Shown: positions 10,691 to 21,237 of the stretch, piece by piece
Numbering within the stretch: the stretch's first letter is position 1
How the letters are laid out: the number at the start of each line of letters is the position of its first letter
Assembly (NCBI GenBank): GCA_020137815.1
Contig: CM035353.1
Coordinates: forward strand, 3,074,971 to 3,138,970
Direction of reading: 5' to 3'
Length of the DNA stretch: 64,000 bases
From: Hormiphora californensis
Taxonomy: Eukaryota; Ctenophora; Tentaculata; Cydippida; Pleurobrachiidae
The notes under the pieces: model-generated
The model's database searches: none
What the model was told of the DNA's origin: nothing
Seen by the model: the letters and a program-made list of their open reading frames with translations, nothing else
Made by a program: the position numbers and the translations under genes

Positions 10691-11280
10691 TGAACCACGT
10701 GCACACCAAAGAGTTAGAACTATCCCAGGATAAGAGTCCAAGACAGTTATATTACAGAGCAAGCGCTGTGTTAGTTAGACTATGCTGAGGCTCCATACGG
10801 GTACATCGGAGCTAAGGAGCTGTTAGGATAATTTGTGGATGGATTCTACTTTATGACTATCCGATTATTGATGAAGTTTTGGCTGATATGTACATGTATT
10901 TCGGAGTCTTTTGGCTGTTTTAATTGAGTTTATGGATGCATTACATTTCCTTTATGATTGAGCTTTCATTTTATCTTTCTCTTTATGCTCAGTGGATAAG
11001 GGGATGTGGGGTTTCCCCTCCCAAAAGTAATTGGTTGAGGGAGTGGAAAAGGTTTTCCATGATACGTGTGATGATCTGTCGCGGAATGGCTAGACTGTCG
11101 ACTTGTGGTATTTGTATACGGTTTAGTTTTTTGTTCAGTTTGATCTAACCATTTGTCTTGTGTGGTGTTTACTAAACATTTACTAAACAATGTTTAGAGA
11201 GGAATGAGCCTTTTGAACTGAATTCTTCTTTGTTGGCATTGCCACCGCCCCAAAAGCTGACGTGTGTTCCTTGTCAATAT
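10691..11280. other. Intergenic stretch, nothing recognised
   Basis: About 590 bp separates the GPCR relic from the minisatellite carrying the Mutator-like element. Only short frames without recognisable domains are present. Confidence 0.55.
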
Positions 11281-11412
11281 GTATTTTCTATTCATCTTGA
11301 TTCATTTTTATTCATCTTGATTCATATTGATTCATCTTTACTCATCTTGATTCATATTGATTCATCTTTACTCATCTTTACTCATCTTTATTCATCTTTA
11401 TTCATCTTTATT
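11281..11412. repeat. 10-bp minisatellite (TTCATCTTTA), left flank of the Mutator-like element
   Basis: Tandem copies of ttcatcttta with variants ttcatcttga and ttcatattga run up to the insertion point. The same array resumes at 19,313-19,398 on the far side, showing that one array was split by the element between. Confidence 0.9.
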
Positions 11413-11461
11413 AAGGCCAGAGGGGGGGGGGGTCCGGGGGTATAAAAAGTCACTTTCACAA

Positions 11462-11490
11462 TCTGGTCCGGCTCTTCGAGCCGGACCAGA
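11462..11490. repeat. Perfect 13-bp-stem hairpin
   Basis: TCTGGTCCGGCTC, a TTC loop and the exact complement form a GC-rich hairpin about 20 bp inside the left terminal inverted repeat. It could be a subterminal transposase-recognition structure. Confidence 0.85.
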
Positions 11491-11744
11491 TAAGATACTC
11501 AGAATAGATTCCGGGGGCACCGTCTAGGAGAAAATTGAGGTTAACTTTTGGCCCAAATCTAGTGTTAACCTCATTTATTCATGAACCGTAACAGTTGAGA
11601 AGCTAAATTTAGCACTAAATGATAGATCTAGTTACAAGGTCAGCTCAAACGAAGTTTCAGACCTCTAAACCTAATGGCTGGAAAGAAATCTGAGGTTAAC
11701 TTGATCCTCAAAAACTATGTTTTTCTTGAATATCTCGGGTGAAA

Positions 11745-12061
11745 TTTGGGCCAGTAATACCCCTTTCATTTGGGAACCACTCACCCGTTAACCTCACCGT
11801 TTGGCAGGGATGTTCCTAGGATGGTCCTCTACAAAAGTGATGTAGCGATTTTTGATATCTGTCCTCGTTCGAAAACTATGAGGTTAACAATAGATGCCGG
11901 TCGGCTAAAAATGCATTGTTAACCTCATAATTTTTGATCAGGGACAGATATCAAAAATCGCTACATCACTTTTGTAGAGGACCATCCTAGGAACATCCCT
12001 GCCAAACGGTGAGGTTAACGGGTGAGTGGTTCCCAAATGAAAGGGGTATGACTGGCCCAAA
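11745..12061. repeat. Inverted repeat with 120-bp arms
   Basis: Arms 11,745-11,864 and 11,942-12,061 are nearly exact complements (for example cctaggatggtcctctac against its reverse complement) separated by a 77-bp loop. The loop contains a second, smaller inversion built around tatgaggttaacaat/attgttaacctcata. Each arm carries one GAGGTTAAC copy. Confidence 0.9.
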
Positions 12062-13586
12062 AAGCAAGCTGAGAAAGGTGTGAAAAACTAATTAATTTTG
12101 ACTGTCAAAACTTGCCCAGACACCTAACATGCCCTTCATAAGCAGAAACAGGCTCAAACTTGTCACAATAATAGTTCAGTGTTTTTATTTTTGTGTTTAC
12201 ATTATCATGTACGAAATCTCGGATTTTTAGTATCGATATTTTGAGGTTAACATTTTGCCCTAAAACCGGAAATAGTATCTCATTATGATAGAGTTTGGGT
12301 ATGTGCTGTGAGTTGTTATTTTGGATACCTTATTATTCATGTAGCAGATCAGTCCATTGTGGAACTTATTAAAGACAACAATTTATGAGGTTAACTTAAA
12401 AAAATAGTAAATGGAACACTAAACATTATTAAAATTAGTTTCTCATCCTTCTCATGGCCTTGTCTGCTGCCTTTCGGTCCACGAGCTCCCTCTCCACCCT
12501 TTCAATCTCTTCATGGGGGAATGACCAAATTTCTCGTGACCCTGGTGCCAGGACCGGGACAGAAAGTTTGCAAAGAATTTTATTAGGCCATTCCCAGCTA
12601 GGAGGGTCATATTTTGGCTCGCCAGGTGCCCTCCACACAAACCTATTGGGTCCCTCCTGTACCATGAACTCAACCTCAAAGTCCCCCATATCAGGATCTA
12701 TCTGCAGTACCCTTGCCATGTGGTACGATGGCCCAAAACGGAGCGCAACAAAATCATTATTGCCTGGTAATTTTCCTGGGTCCTCTGCAACTGCAGCAGC
12801 TCCATTATCTCCGATAATCTGTGGTGCTAAACTCACAGCTCCTGACACACAATCACTCGAATCGAGTATTCCCGGCCCATATCCCGCCTCAACTTTCTCT
12901 TTCTTCTCTAGTGCAGCCTTTAGCCTCGCCTCATACTTGGTAGCAGCTAGCTCCTCTGCTTTGTCCCTCCTCTTCTTCCTATCCTCTGTCAGACGGTCCA
13001 TGATGTCGCCCAGTACCGTAACACCCAACACTTCACATACCCGATTCAATCCTGAATAACCATGCTGATACACTCGGAGGGCAAGCATCACAGCACTTTC
13101 CTGCCTAGCCTTCCCATGGAATTTTGCCTTGGGTATCATAGTCCACAACACGCTGTTAAAAGACTCCAGGATGTTTGTGTTGTATCCCCTAACAAGTTTA
13201 GTGAGAGTGGAATCAGTGGTGTACTGCTTGTAAACTGGCAGGAGGAATTCCTCAAACACAGGGTCCAGGTGGTGCTGGTGGTCTACAAATGCGCCTGGAT
13301 TGGCGGACTTGTAGAGGCACCAGCTATCAGTTGGGCAGAATTGATGGCGGATTTGGGGGGGCAGACGGAGGGTATGGTAAAGTGAAGCGAAAATTGCCCT
13401 CCTCATATTATCAACTGCATCTCTCACCTCTTCTGCATTCCTGGCATTCGGATTTATGGTGGACTTGATGGCGTTCCGGAACCGTTTTCTTAGATTGACT
13501 CTCGCCAGCTTCCCTAATCTATATGCCCCCCTATTAACCTTCTTTTTGTCTGCAAGTACAGTCCCATCGGTAACCAACCTCTCAAC

Positions 13587-14911
13587 CTTACTAGCAGGAA
13601 ACGACCGAACCGGGTTTTTTTCCACCGAACCGAACCGAACCGAATTTGAAAAACTTTTTTACCGAACCGAACCGAACCGAACCGAACCGAATTTCGGTAA
13701 CCGAACCGAACCGAACCATACAAAACTTTTTCTATATAAATGTTTCTCTAAAAAGTCATGGAGAGCACCGATCAAGGTATTGAGAATCATTCTCTGAAAT
13801 TTTGTTAAAAAATTTTCAAAGTCAATTTTATCGTAAATTTTCTATGTCAATTTTTGCGTACGAATCGTGTTTCGAATCGGCAATGCTATACGGGAATGGT
13901 ATTGCTAATTAGCAGGATTAAACGAACCATGAATCGTGTCTCTCTAAATTCCCTAATTAGATTTGATGGGGGATCACGTATCAGCCCAATCCATCTCGGA
14001 CCCACTAATTACCAACATCATTCCCGTTTAGCATTGTCGATTAGAAACACGATTCGTATACCATAATTTACTTAAAATATTTTTCACAAAAAAAATTTCA
14101 CAAAATTTCAGGTAATGATTCTCAATACCTTGATCGATGCTCTCCATGAATTTTTAGAGAAACATTTAATTTTGTGAAAAAACTTTGTAAAATATTTCAA
14201 AGTCAATTTCGGAAAAAAAATTCTATGTCAATTTTGCCGTACGAATCGTGTTGCGAATCGGTGATGCTATGCGGCAGTGCTCTCGCTAATTAGCAGGATT
14301 TATTGAAACATGAATCGTTTCCCCTAAACTTCCTAATTAGATTTGATGGGGGATCACGTATCAGCATAATCCATCTCGGACCCACTAAATAGCAACATCA
14401 CTCCCGCTTAGCAATACCGATTCGAAACACGATTCGTACGCAAAAATTGACATAGAAAATTTTCCATAAAATTGACTTTGAAATATTTTCCAAACTTTTT
14501 TTACAAAATTTCAGAGAATGATTCTTAACACCTTGATCGGTGCTCTCCATGAATTTTTTGAAAAAAAAGTTTCTGAATTTGTTGACCCTCTCATGAGGAC
14601 ACGATTCGACGGGAAGTCAGGTATCAAATCAATCCATATCGAACCCGCTAACTAGCGAAATCATTTCCACATAGCACCACCGATTCGAAATAGGGTTAAT
14701 ACGGCGAAATTGACATTGAAATCCATACAATTTTCGTGAAATAATTGAAAAATTTTGCATGAAAAAGCTTGATTTCTGGGCATTTTTTGACCAAAAAATT
14801 CGGTGGTTCGGCCAAAATTTCCTACCGAACCGAACCGAACCGAACCGCCCAAAAAACACCGAATTTCCGAACCGAACCGAACCGAATATTCGGTCGCTTC
14901 CTGCTTACTAG
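13587..14911. mobile_element. Non-autonomous hAT element, copy 1 (1,309 bp) with 8-bp TSD CTTACTAG
   Basis: The element runs 13,595-14,903. Its ends are CAGGAAACGACCG on the left and the complement of CAGGAAGCGACCG on the right. The octamer CTTACTAG flanks it at 13,587-13,594 and 14,904-14,911. An 8-bp duplication of form nTnnnnAn and ends starting CAGG are hAT hallmarks. Just inside each end lie (CCGAA)n tracts. The interior holds two related ~380-bp halves, each with a segment beginning tacgaatcgtgtt and gatttgatgggggatcacgt. No transposase frame is present. A second copy with its own duplication lies at 52,520-53,867. Confidence 0.92.
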
Positions 14912-15296
14912 CAAAATTTTTGGACACATGTCCAACGCAGTCAATCTTGATAACAAGGTTACACTCGTGGTCTATGTCATCATGGAGGTCTGCCCACTCT
15001 TTTCTCTCCTGCGAATTTCTCCACTCCTCGCTATTGTTCCGAAGCTTGTCCTTGAGCCTGAGGAAACCTCTGTGAGTCACCTTCTACTTCACTCATAATT
15101 CAAATGTCGAATAAATTTTGATTGTTTCATCTTACTATACCTTTCACATTCTGCACAGAGTGTGTAAAAATCCCACACATCCAAATACGCCTTAGTGTCA
15201 CCATCTCCCACTAAAAACTTAAACACTAAGTTATATTGGAGAGACCTCTTGTAGAGAATTTTCATTCCTTTCCTTTCCATCTCACTTGAAGAACCT

Positions 15297-15357
15297 GTGA
15301 GTGAGTGAGTGAGTGAGTGAGTGAGTGAGTGAGTGAGTGAGTGAGTGAGTGAGCGAG
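15297..15357. repeat. (GTGA)n microsatellite within a transposase intron
   Basis: About 15 copies of gtga, ending with an interrupted gcgagtgg. On the coding (minus) strand it is (TCAC)n immediately before the splice acceptor, where it doubles as the pyrimidine-rich tract. Confidence 0.95.
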
Positions 15358-16614
15358 TGGTATTGTGATTGAATAGTTACCACCTGCACCTCTCTTTTCT
15401 TACCTTCATAATTTTTCTGGCACTTCGACTCATGAGCAGCAGCCCACTTGTCAAGACTCTCCTTCGATAGATCCCCGCCGGTAAACCTGCCATGTTGTGT
15501 AACGCATTCCTGGCAATATTTTGAGAGAACTATAAAATCCAGGGGGATGTCCAAGTCAGCGTCAAAAATTACCACGATTCCTATGTTGGATGTGTATCCA
15601 CGGCTCCGGTCGCCTCTCTTCTGGTACGTTCCATCGCTTTTTATGGTTATCTGTACCGGTTGGGAACCGTCAGAGCCCCTGTGCTGGTGGGCTCTCAACC
15701 TGTTTTCCGTGAGTGCTTCATCGGTCAGTTTGGTCAAGGCCTGATGTATTTCAGCACAATAGGTACTGTCCCAACTAGTTGGGGGAGGTGGCTGTGAATT
15801 GATTGGTAAAAATTATGAGGTTTACACAGGTTATGGCACCTTATTTCACTTTTTAGTGAGGTTAACCTCAATAAAAAATGCATCCTGTGTGTAACGCATT
15901 GTATTATTTTACTATTGTTAACCTCAAATATTTTTCTTGAAGATGGAAGAATAAATAATTCAATCCAAAACTGCGAATTCTTCCAAAGTGACATTGAAAT
16001 AAGAGAGGAGAACGTGAGAAAATAGCCTTTTAGAGATATTGACCTAGTATGAGTTAACCTCAATTTATGTAAGACGAGTCAATTCCAGTGGCGTTGTTTT
16101 TAGCTACTCGTGTGCAACTTTATCTGGCCTTTCGTTCCTATATTGTTTGCTGAGAATAAGGCTACACAAAACAAAAATATCGGATTTTTTGTGAGGTTAA
16201 CCTCAATAAAAATGCCATGGATGCTCAAATCCCCAATATTTTCTAACTGTTGTTAACCTCATTCAATTTTGTTCACGATAGACGCATATTTAAACCATTA
16301 CAGGTTGTTTATGCATTCCTATCACGTCTGTTTCTAGGCTAATAACATATCCGAAACAAGGCTTGATTAATCATCTGTTAACCTCAATTTTTGGCATATA
16401 TAACAGTTCAACTTGCCATAATTTTTGCATCATTCTTTAGCTTTTTGTTTGAATTTGAAAAAAAATACGACTCCATAGACTAGTTGGTCAAAATATCCAC
16501 ATAGTTTTATTTTTCGTCAAGTTAACCTCATTTTTTTACCCTGTGCTTAGCGTGAATACCACTAGAAGGTCATCTTTGTTAACCTCAAATAAAATTATAT
16601 TTAGTTAAGTTGAC

Positions 16615-17963
16615 TCTTCACGGCGTGCCTGGTGAAATTTTAACACGACCTAGCATGCAACGGGAAACCACCACTTGTACGTGGTAGCTGAGGGTCTACA
16701 GAATGGCGCTACGGTGCGGGAAAAAACATTCCATTCCCTAAAATCGTTTTTTTTACTTTTATTTGATTTGGGTCAAAATTGGCTATATTAAACGTGGTCC
16801 CGAAAAATCCATAATGACTTACCACACGAAATATGTCACCCCCACCTATTTTTGCACGTAGAATCGATTGCCGTTGAAGTCGAATCTCTAAAATGACTGT
16901 AAAATGGTCAAAAGTTGATTTTTTACCATTTTTTGGAGGTTTTTGGCCCCTAAACCATTGAAAACGTTGAGATAGGAACTTGAAACTAGTGCCAATCGTT
17001 AAAATGGTCATTTTTCTACCAAGAACCAAGTTTTCGTGTATATCCGATTTATGGTTAGATTTGGGCAAATTGTTGAAATCTGCCAACTAGGAGAACCGTA
17101 ACTTGATTTTCTTGTTTTTTGGATTTTGGCATTTTCGACAAACTTCTGATTGAAATGGTCAATCGGGACCATGCTTAAGTTGTTTATGGGACAATTTTCG
17201 ACTAAAATCCAAGATTTCATACCAATCCAATAACAGATCGTTGATTTATAGAAAATTTAAGTAGGCAAAACGGTGAAAATAAGCAAGAAAAGTTGTCATT
17301 TTGACCGTTTTGCCTACTTAAATTTTCTATAAATCAACGATCTGTTATTGGATTGGTATGAAATCTTGGATTTTAGTCGAAAATTGTCCCATAAACAACT
17401 TAAGCATGGTCCCGATTGACCATTTCAATCAGAAGTTTGTCGAAAATGCCAAAATCCAAAAAACAAGAAAATCAAGTTACGGTTCTCCTAGTTGGCAGAT
17501 TTCAACAATTTGCCCAAATCTAACCATAAATCGGATATACACGAAAACTTGGTTCTTGGTAGAAAAATGACCATTTTAACGATTGGCACTAGTTTCAAGT
17601 TCCTATCTCAACGTTTTCAATGGTTTAGGGGCCAAAAACCTCCAAAAAATGGTAAAAAATCAACTTTTGACCATTTTACAGTCATTTTAGAGATTCGACT
17701 TCAACGGCAATCGATTCTACGTGCAAAAATAGGTGGGGGTGACATATTTCGTGTGTTAAGTCATTATGGATTTTTCGGGACCACGTTTAATATAGCCAAT
17801 TTTGACCCAAATCAAATAAAAGTAAAAAAAACGATTTTAGGGAATGGAATGTTTTTTCCCGCACCGTAGCGCCATTCTGTAGACCCTCAGCTACCACGTA
17901 CAAGTGGTGGTTTCCCGTTGCATGCTAGGTCGTGTTAAAATTTCACCAGGCACGCCGTGTCTT
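16615..17963. mobile_element. Near-perfect 1.34 kb fold-back element, arms ~656 bp, TCTT flanks
   Basis: Arms 16,619-17,274 and 17,303-17,959 are reverse complements with one difference noticed (near 16,820 against 17,757), around a 28-bp spacer. The ends are CACGGCGTGCCTGG and its complement; the terminal CACGGCGTG is itself palindromic. TCTT lies directly outside on both sides (16,615-16,618 and 17,960-17,963), consistent with a 4-bp target duplication. Each arm contains the same 125-codon open frame in mirror orientation; without independent support these are probably chance frames. The element sits inside the Mutator-like composite. Confidence 0.9.
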
Positions 17964-18112
17964 ACCAGTTGAAGCATTATTTTCTTACCGAAAATCAAGC
18001 CCGAATGTTGACTGTCAAAAATACGGCAAAAATGTAACCCTCAAAAAATGATAGCTATAAAACGCTTTGAGAACTGGTAACCCCCGGAAAAGATCGGGCT
18101 TGTTAACCTCTT

Positions 18113-19256
18113 TGATATATGGTCATTTTTTTTTTAACTTGTGCAACTACCAAATTTTTTCAAATGATCATAGCAAAATAGCTGTGGCCACTGGAAATTT
18201 ACTCAGCACCTCAAAAAATCGAGAAATATTAAAAGTTCAATTTAGTGAAAGAACGAAGTCTCTAGCTTACTCCAGTGAGGTGCTATAGCATTTCTACGCC
18301 GTGAGGTGCTATCGTGAGGTGCCCCCGATTTGTAGAAATACCGTTTGATCAAAAATCTCCAAACTTTCAGAAATGGTGGGGATATTTCTCACTCATCAGA
18401 TGAGGTGAAAACCATGGAAAAATTCACTCATTTGGTGAGGTGCAAGCCGATTTTAGAGCTAAAAGTTTACTCACTAGGGGTCAAATGAGTAAATAAAGAA
18501 TTGAAACTTGGCATAAAGCAAGATTAGACAATTTCCCTCCTGATTTACCGAAAATTTGCTCTAAAAATTACTCAGCGAGTGAGGTGCAGACCCTCAAAAA
18601 ATGACATATTTTACCTACTTCTCCAGTACACCTCACAGGTTGAGCAATGACCTTGGAATCGATTAGGTAGTGTTTGGGGATGTCATATGAGCAAATTAAG
18701 GCCACTTTCAGAACTATATACTCACTGAGTGAGGTGCAATTAGCGTTTAAAGAAAATACAGTTTTTTGGGTGCACCTCACTCATTGAGCAAAATTTTTGG
18801 AACTTTTTTGGTACAAATGATGGTTTTGAGTCTACTGCAAGTATCTAGCTAGGAAAAGTCGTGAAACGTGAGGTGCTACGGGCTTAAAAGTAGCTGTAAG
18901 TATACAGTGTAACTTTAAACACCGGTTGCACCTCATAGATTGAGTAAGTTTGCTTACATATTTTAATGGTGTTTATTATGGACATTTTTCAGCATATTTT
19001 CGAAAATTTTAGGAAAAAATATTAAAATTTGACGGAATGGCACACGCTTTTGCAAACATGGTCACCGGCACCTCACGAGGTGAGTTTTTAATTTATTTTG
19101 CCTGTAAATCTATTCCCTATACACTTTTACACATAATATTCGTTGGAAAATAATATTTTTTGACAAAAACTATGATAAAAATCGAAAAAACTGAACTTAT
19201 GTCATTTTCGGAAAAAATTTTGCACAAGTTAAAAAAAAAAATGACCATATCTGAAT
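18113..19256. repeat. Inverted-repeat-bounded segment with about 12 GAGGTGC/GCACCTC motifs
   Basis: The stretch gatatatggtcatttttttt...aacttgtgcaa at 18,113-18,151 is repeated in inverse at about 19,218-19,256, bounding a segment of about 1.1 kb. Inside, GTGAGGTGC(A/T) or its complement recurs around 18,277, 18,300, 18,313, 18,435, 18,570, 18,731, 18,771, 18,869, 18,929 and 19,069. The motif shares GAGGT with the GAGGTTAAC set on the other side of the fold-back. No coding region was recognised. Confidence 0.75.
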
Positions 19257-19312
19257 TTCAAAAAATCGAGTTTTTTGACCCCCGGACCCCTCCCCCCCCT
19301 CTGGCCTTAATC

Positions 19313-19398
19313 TTTGTTCATCTTTATTCATCTTTATTCATCTTAATTCATATTTATTCATCTTTATTCATATTTATTCATCTTTATTCATCTTGTTA
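19313..19398. repeat. 10-bp minisatellite (TTCATCTTTA), right flank of the Mutator-like element
   Basis: Same unit and orientation as 11,281-11,412, with variants ttcatcttaa and ttcatattta. The interrupted array identifies the insertion target. Confidence 0.9.
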
Positions 19399-19599
19399 AT
19401 GTTTTCAGATGAGCATGCCCTCATATATTTTTCAATTGATTTCTTTATCAAATTGGGGGAGGGGTCCGACCAAACTCATATTGGTTTTCTTTTCGCTTCC
19501 AATGCCGTGTTCAATGAACACTGTTCATCCCTATTTAAGTATTGTTTGAAGATTCAAGTTATTTTTCTTTACCAAATCTTTCGTATATAATCTTAGTAA

Positions 19600-20169
19600 T
19601 CTATATTATAAAGCAGAGAACCTTGCAAGACAATTGGTTTTTGGGGGATTTTAGGGCTTGCACGTGGAAAATTGGCATGTTGTTAGGGGTGTTTGGTGGG
19701 GTTTAGGGCGTGCACGTGCGTGTGTAAAGGTTTTATAAATTTGGGGGATAATAGCTCTTTGGAAAGAGCTTGATATTATCTTTCTAATGAGCCCAAGATT
19801 TTTGAAATTGGTTGAGAAATGACCGAGTTATGAGGGAAATGGTGAAAAATGAGGGAAAATTTGGGGTTCTGAACTGTTTCAGATCACAGATTGAGAGAGG
19901 GGTGAGGGGAGTATTCATTATGGCGTTATAGGGGAGTGAATAGGGGACGATATGATTCAATAGGGGCCGAGGGGAGTCAATAGGGCCGAGGGGGATAAGA
20001 GGGGTGAGGACTGAGGCGAGGAAGGGGGCGTGGATTATGATCTCGCGACCGGAGGTGCCGCGAAGCGGCGCCGTAGGGAGCAAAGTAGGCATGAGCCAGG
20101 GATCGGGATTGAGAGGAGTCAATAGCATAGGGTGTGAGAGTTTTTTATTCTTTTGCCTGGGCTCTCTAG
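19600..20169 (+). mobile_element. Putative non-autonomous Helitron
   Basis: The 5' end TCTATATTATAAAGCAGAGAA is preceded by A, and a CTAG at 20,166-20,169 is followed by T, which fits the TC...CTRR/A-T insertion pattern of Helitrons. The opening TATTATAAAG words and the internal block gctctttggaaagagc are familiar from Helitron 5' regions. A GC-rich hairpin (ggtgccgcgaagcggcgcc, near 20,055) exists but lies about 95 bp from the proposed 3' end, farther than usual. So the 3' end is uncertain. No Rep or helicase frame lies inside. Confidence 0.4.
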
Positions 20170-20251
20170 TCCTTATTATAAAGTAGGAATGAGTGGCGTG
20201 GTGATGATGATGGAGTATCCTAGCTTGCAACACTAGCGTGCAACAATTTGC

Positions 20252-20370
20252 CCCATTTGCCCGTGCGAATCAAGGGGTTGTTATGGTTGGTGGGCAAGGG
20301 TGTGGATACTGCACGTGCATGTCGTTGGTTGTTTGTTGTGTGTTCCTGCGGTGTTTTGCGGTGTTTTGGG
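20252..20370. repeat. Dispersed repeat shared with 62,261-62,390
   Basis: The text ...aaggggttgttatggttggtgggcaaggg... here is matched near 62,270 by ...gaggggttgttttggttggtgggcaagggg..., and both continue with a ttgtgtgt(t/g)gtgtttcctgc-like stretch. Identity is moderate. Family unknown; both copies lie beside CT/GA microsatellites. Confidence 0.6.
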
Positions 20371-20575
20371 ATCTACTGTTGCTGCCCCGATGAATGCCAA
20401 AGCTTTTCTACCTACGTACACCGTTGATTACTCTACACAGCTACAATTCTACGGATGTTTATCACCTAATTCGACACGTTTCAAGCGACTCTCTTCTGAT
20501 CACCCTTGATGTTCATCACCATCCCTGCCACTCTACCAATCTCCATATTCTTCAGCCCGACACGGACATGATGGA

Positions 20576-21044
<469 letters not shown>

Positions 21045-21237
21045 TTGCTTGTCTCTGTATCTCTTTCTTTCTTTTTGGTTTGGGCTAGATGTTGGGGGGG
21101 GATGTTCTGGAGGATATTCTATTGCTTTCTCCCTTTCTCTCTCTCCCTCTCTCCTCTCCCCTTTGTTCACCCAACAGGGTCCAACCAACGGGCTTTCTAG
21201 TAGCATATATATTATCATATATGATAGGAATTGCCAT

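Larger units (their letters stand above)
12435..15796 (-). pseudogene. Mutator-like (invertebrate 'Mutator' domain) DDE transposase, three exons, split by a hAT insertion
   Basis: The enzyme would cut and join the element ends. Minus-strand exon A (about 15,796-15,404) contains the first catalytic Asp in IKSDGTYQKRG and SKYCQEC. Intron 15,403-15,296 (GTAAGA...CACAG) holds a (TCAC)n tract. Exon B (15,295-15,141) has FKFLVGDGDTKAY, the second acidic box. Intron 15,140-15,070 follows. Exon C starts at 15,069 with IDCVGHVSKNFASK, is interrupted by the hAT element 13,595-14,903, and resumes at 13,594 with VERLVTDGT...RAIFASLYHTL...NTNILESFNSVLW (catalytic Glu) and ends at 12,435. The order DGTxQKRG, GDGD, DCVGHV, NxxESFNxxxW is diagnostic of this transposase family in cnidarians and arthropods. 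Removing the hAT element and one 8-bp duplicate leaves the frame continuous, so the gene was open when hit. N-terminal exons upstream of 15,796 were not identified. A C-terminal extension of about 150 residues follows the domain. Confidence 0.85.
11536..18110. repeat. Dispersed GAGGTTAAC/GTTAACCTC motifs (about 18 copies) flanking the transposase gene
   Basis: The 9-mer GAGGTTAAC or its complement occurs about nine times between 11,536 and 12,396 and about nine times between 15,859 and 18,110, mostly irregularly spaced. Two copies are the full palindrome GAGGTTAACCTC (15,859 and 16,193). None were noticed inside the transposase coding segments or the fold-back. Subterminal arrays of short motifs are known transposase-binding sites in several DNA transposon superfamilies, which is the likeliest role here (inference). 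Confidence 0.8.
11415..19306. mobile_element. ~7.9 kb composite Mutator-like DNA transposon with G-rich terminal inverted repeats
   Basis: The ends are inverted repeats of about 27 bp: GGCCAGAGGGGGG...TCCGGGGGT at 11,415-11,441, and its complement at 19,278-19,306. TTAA lies immediately outside both ends, and the same 10-bp minisatellite lies beyond that. Inside are a Mutator-type transposase gene (minus strand, 12,435-15,796), itself broken by a hAT element; a fold-back at 16,619-17,959; a 120-bp-arm inverted repeat (11,745-12,061); and two families of scattered short motifs. Mutator elements normally make 9-11 bp target duplications. Because the target is a 10-bp tandem repeat, such a duplication would be masked, so the TTAA may be coincidence or part of the ends. 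The two ends may also belong to a larger host element enclosing the Mutator unit. Confidence 0.75.

Noticed and set aside
11411-11414. TTAA flanks taken as proof of a piggyBac-type composite element
   Set aside because: TTAA is palindromic, the target array is rich in TTA, and the only transposase inside is Mutator-type; kept as an open question rather than a call.
12454-13059. 201-codon plus-strand frame
   Set aside because: Shadow of the well-supported minus-strand transposase exon.
15734-16063. 109-codon minus-strand frame overlapping the transposase 5' region
   Set aside because: It is in a different frame from the transposase exon and spans GTTAACCTC motifs; taken as chance.
16709-17869. 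Two identical 125-codon frames (and two identical 70-codon frames) on opposite strands
   Set aside because: The identity comes from the near-perfect palindrome itself, so it is not evidence of protein conservation.
19784-20233. 149-codon minus-strand frame
   Set aside because: Low-complexity Pro/Leu composition across the putative Helitron, with no domain; judged a chance frame.
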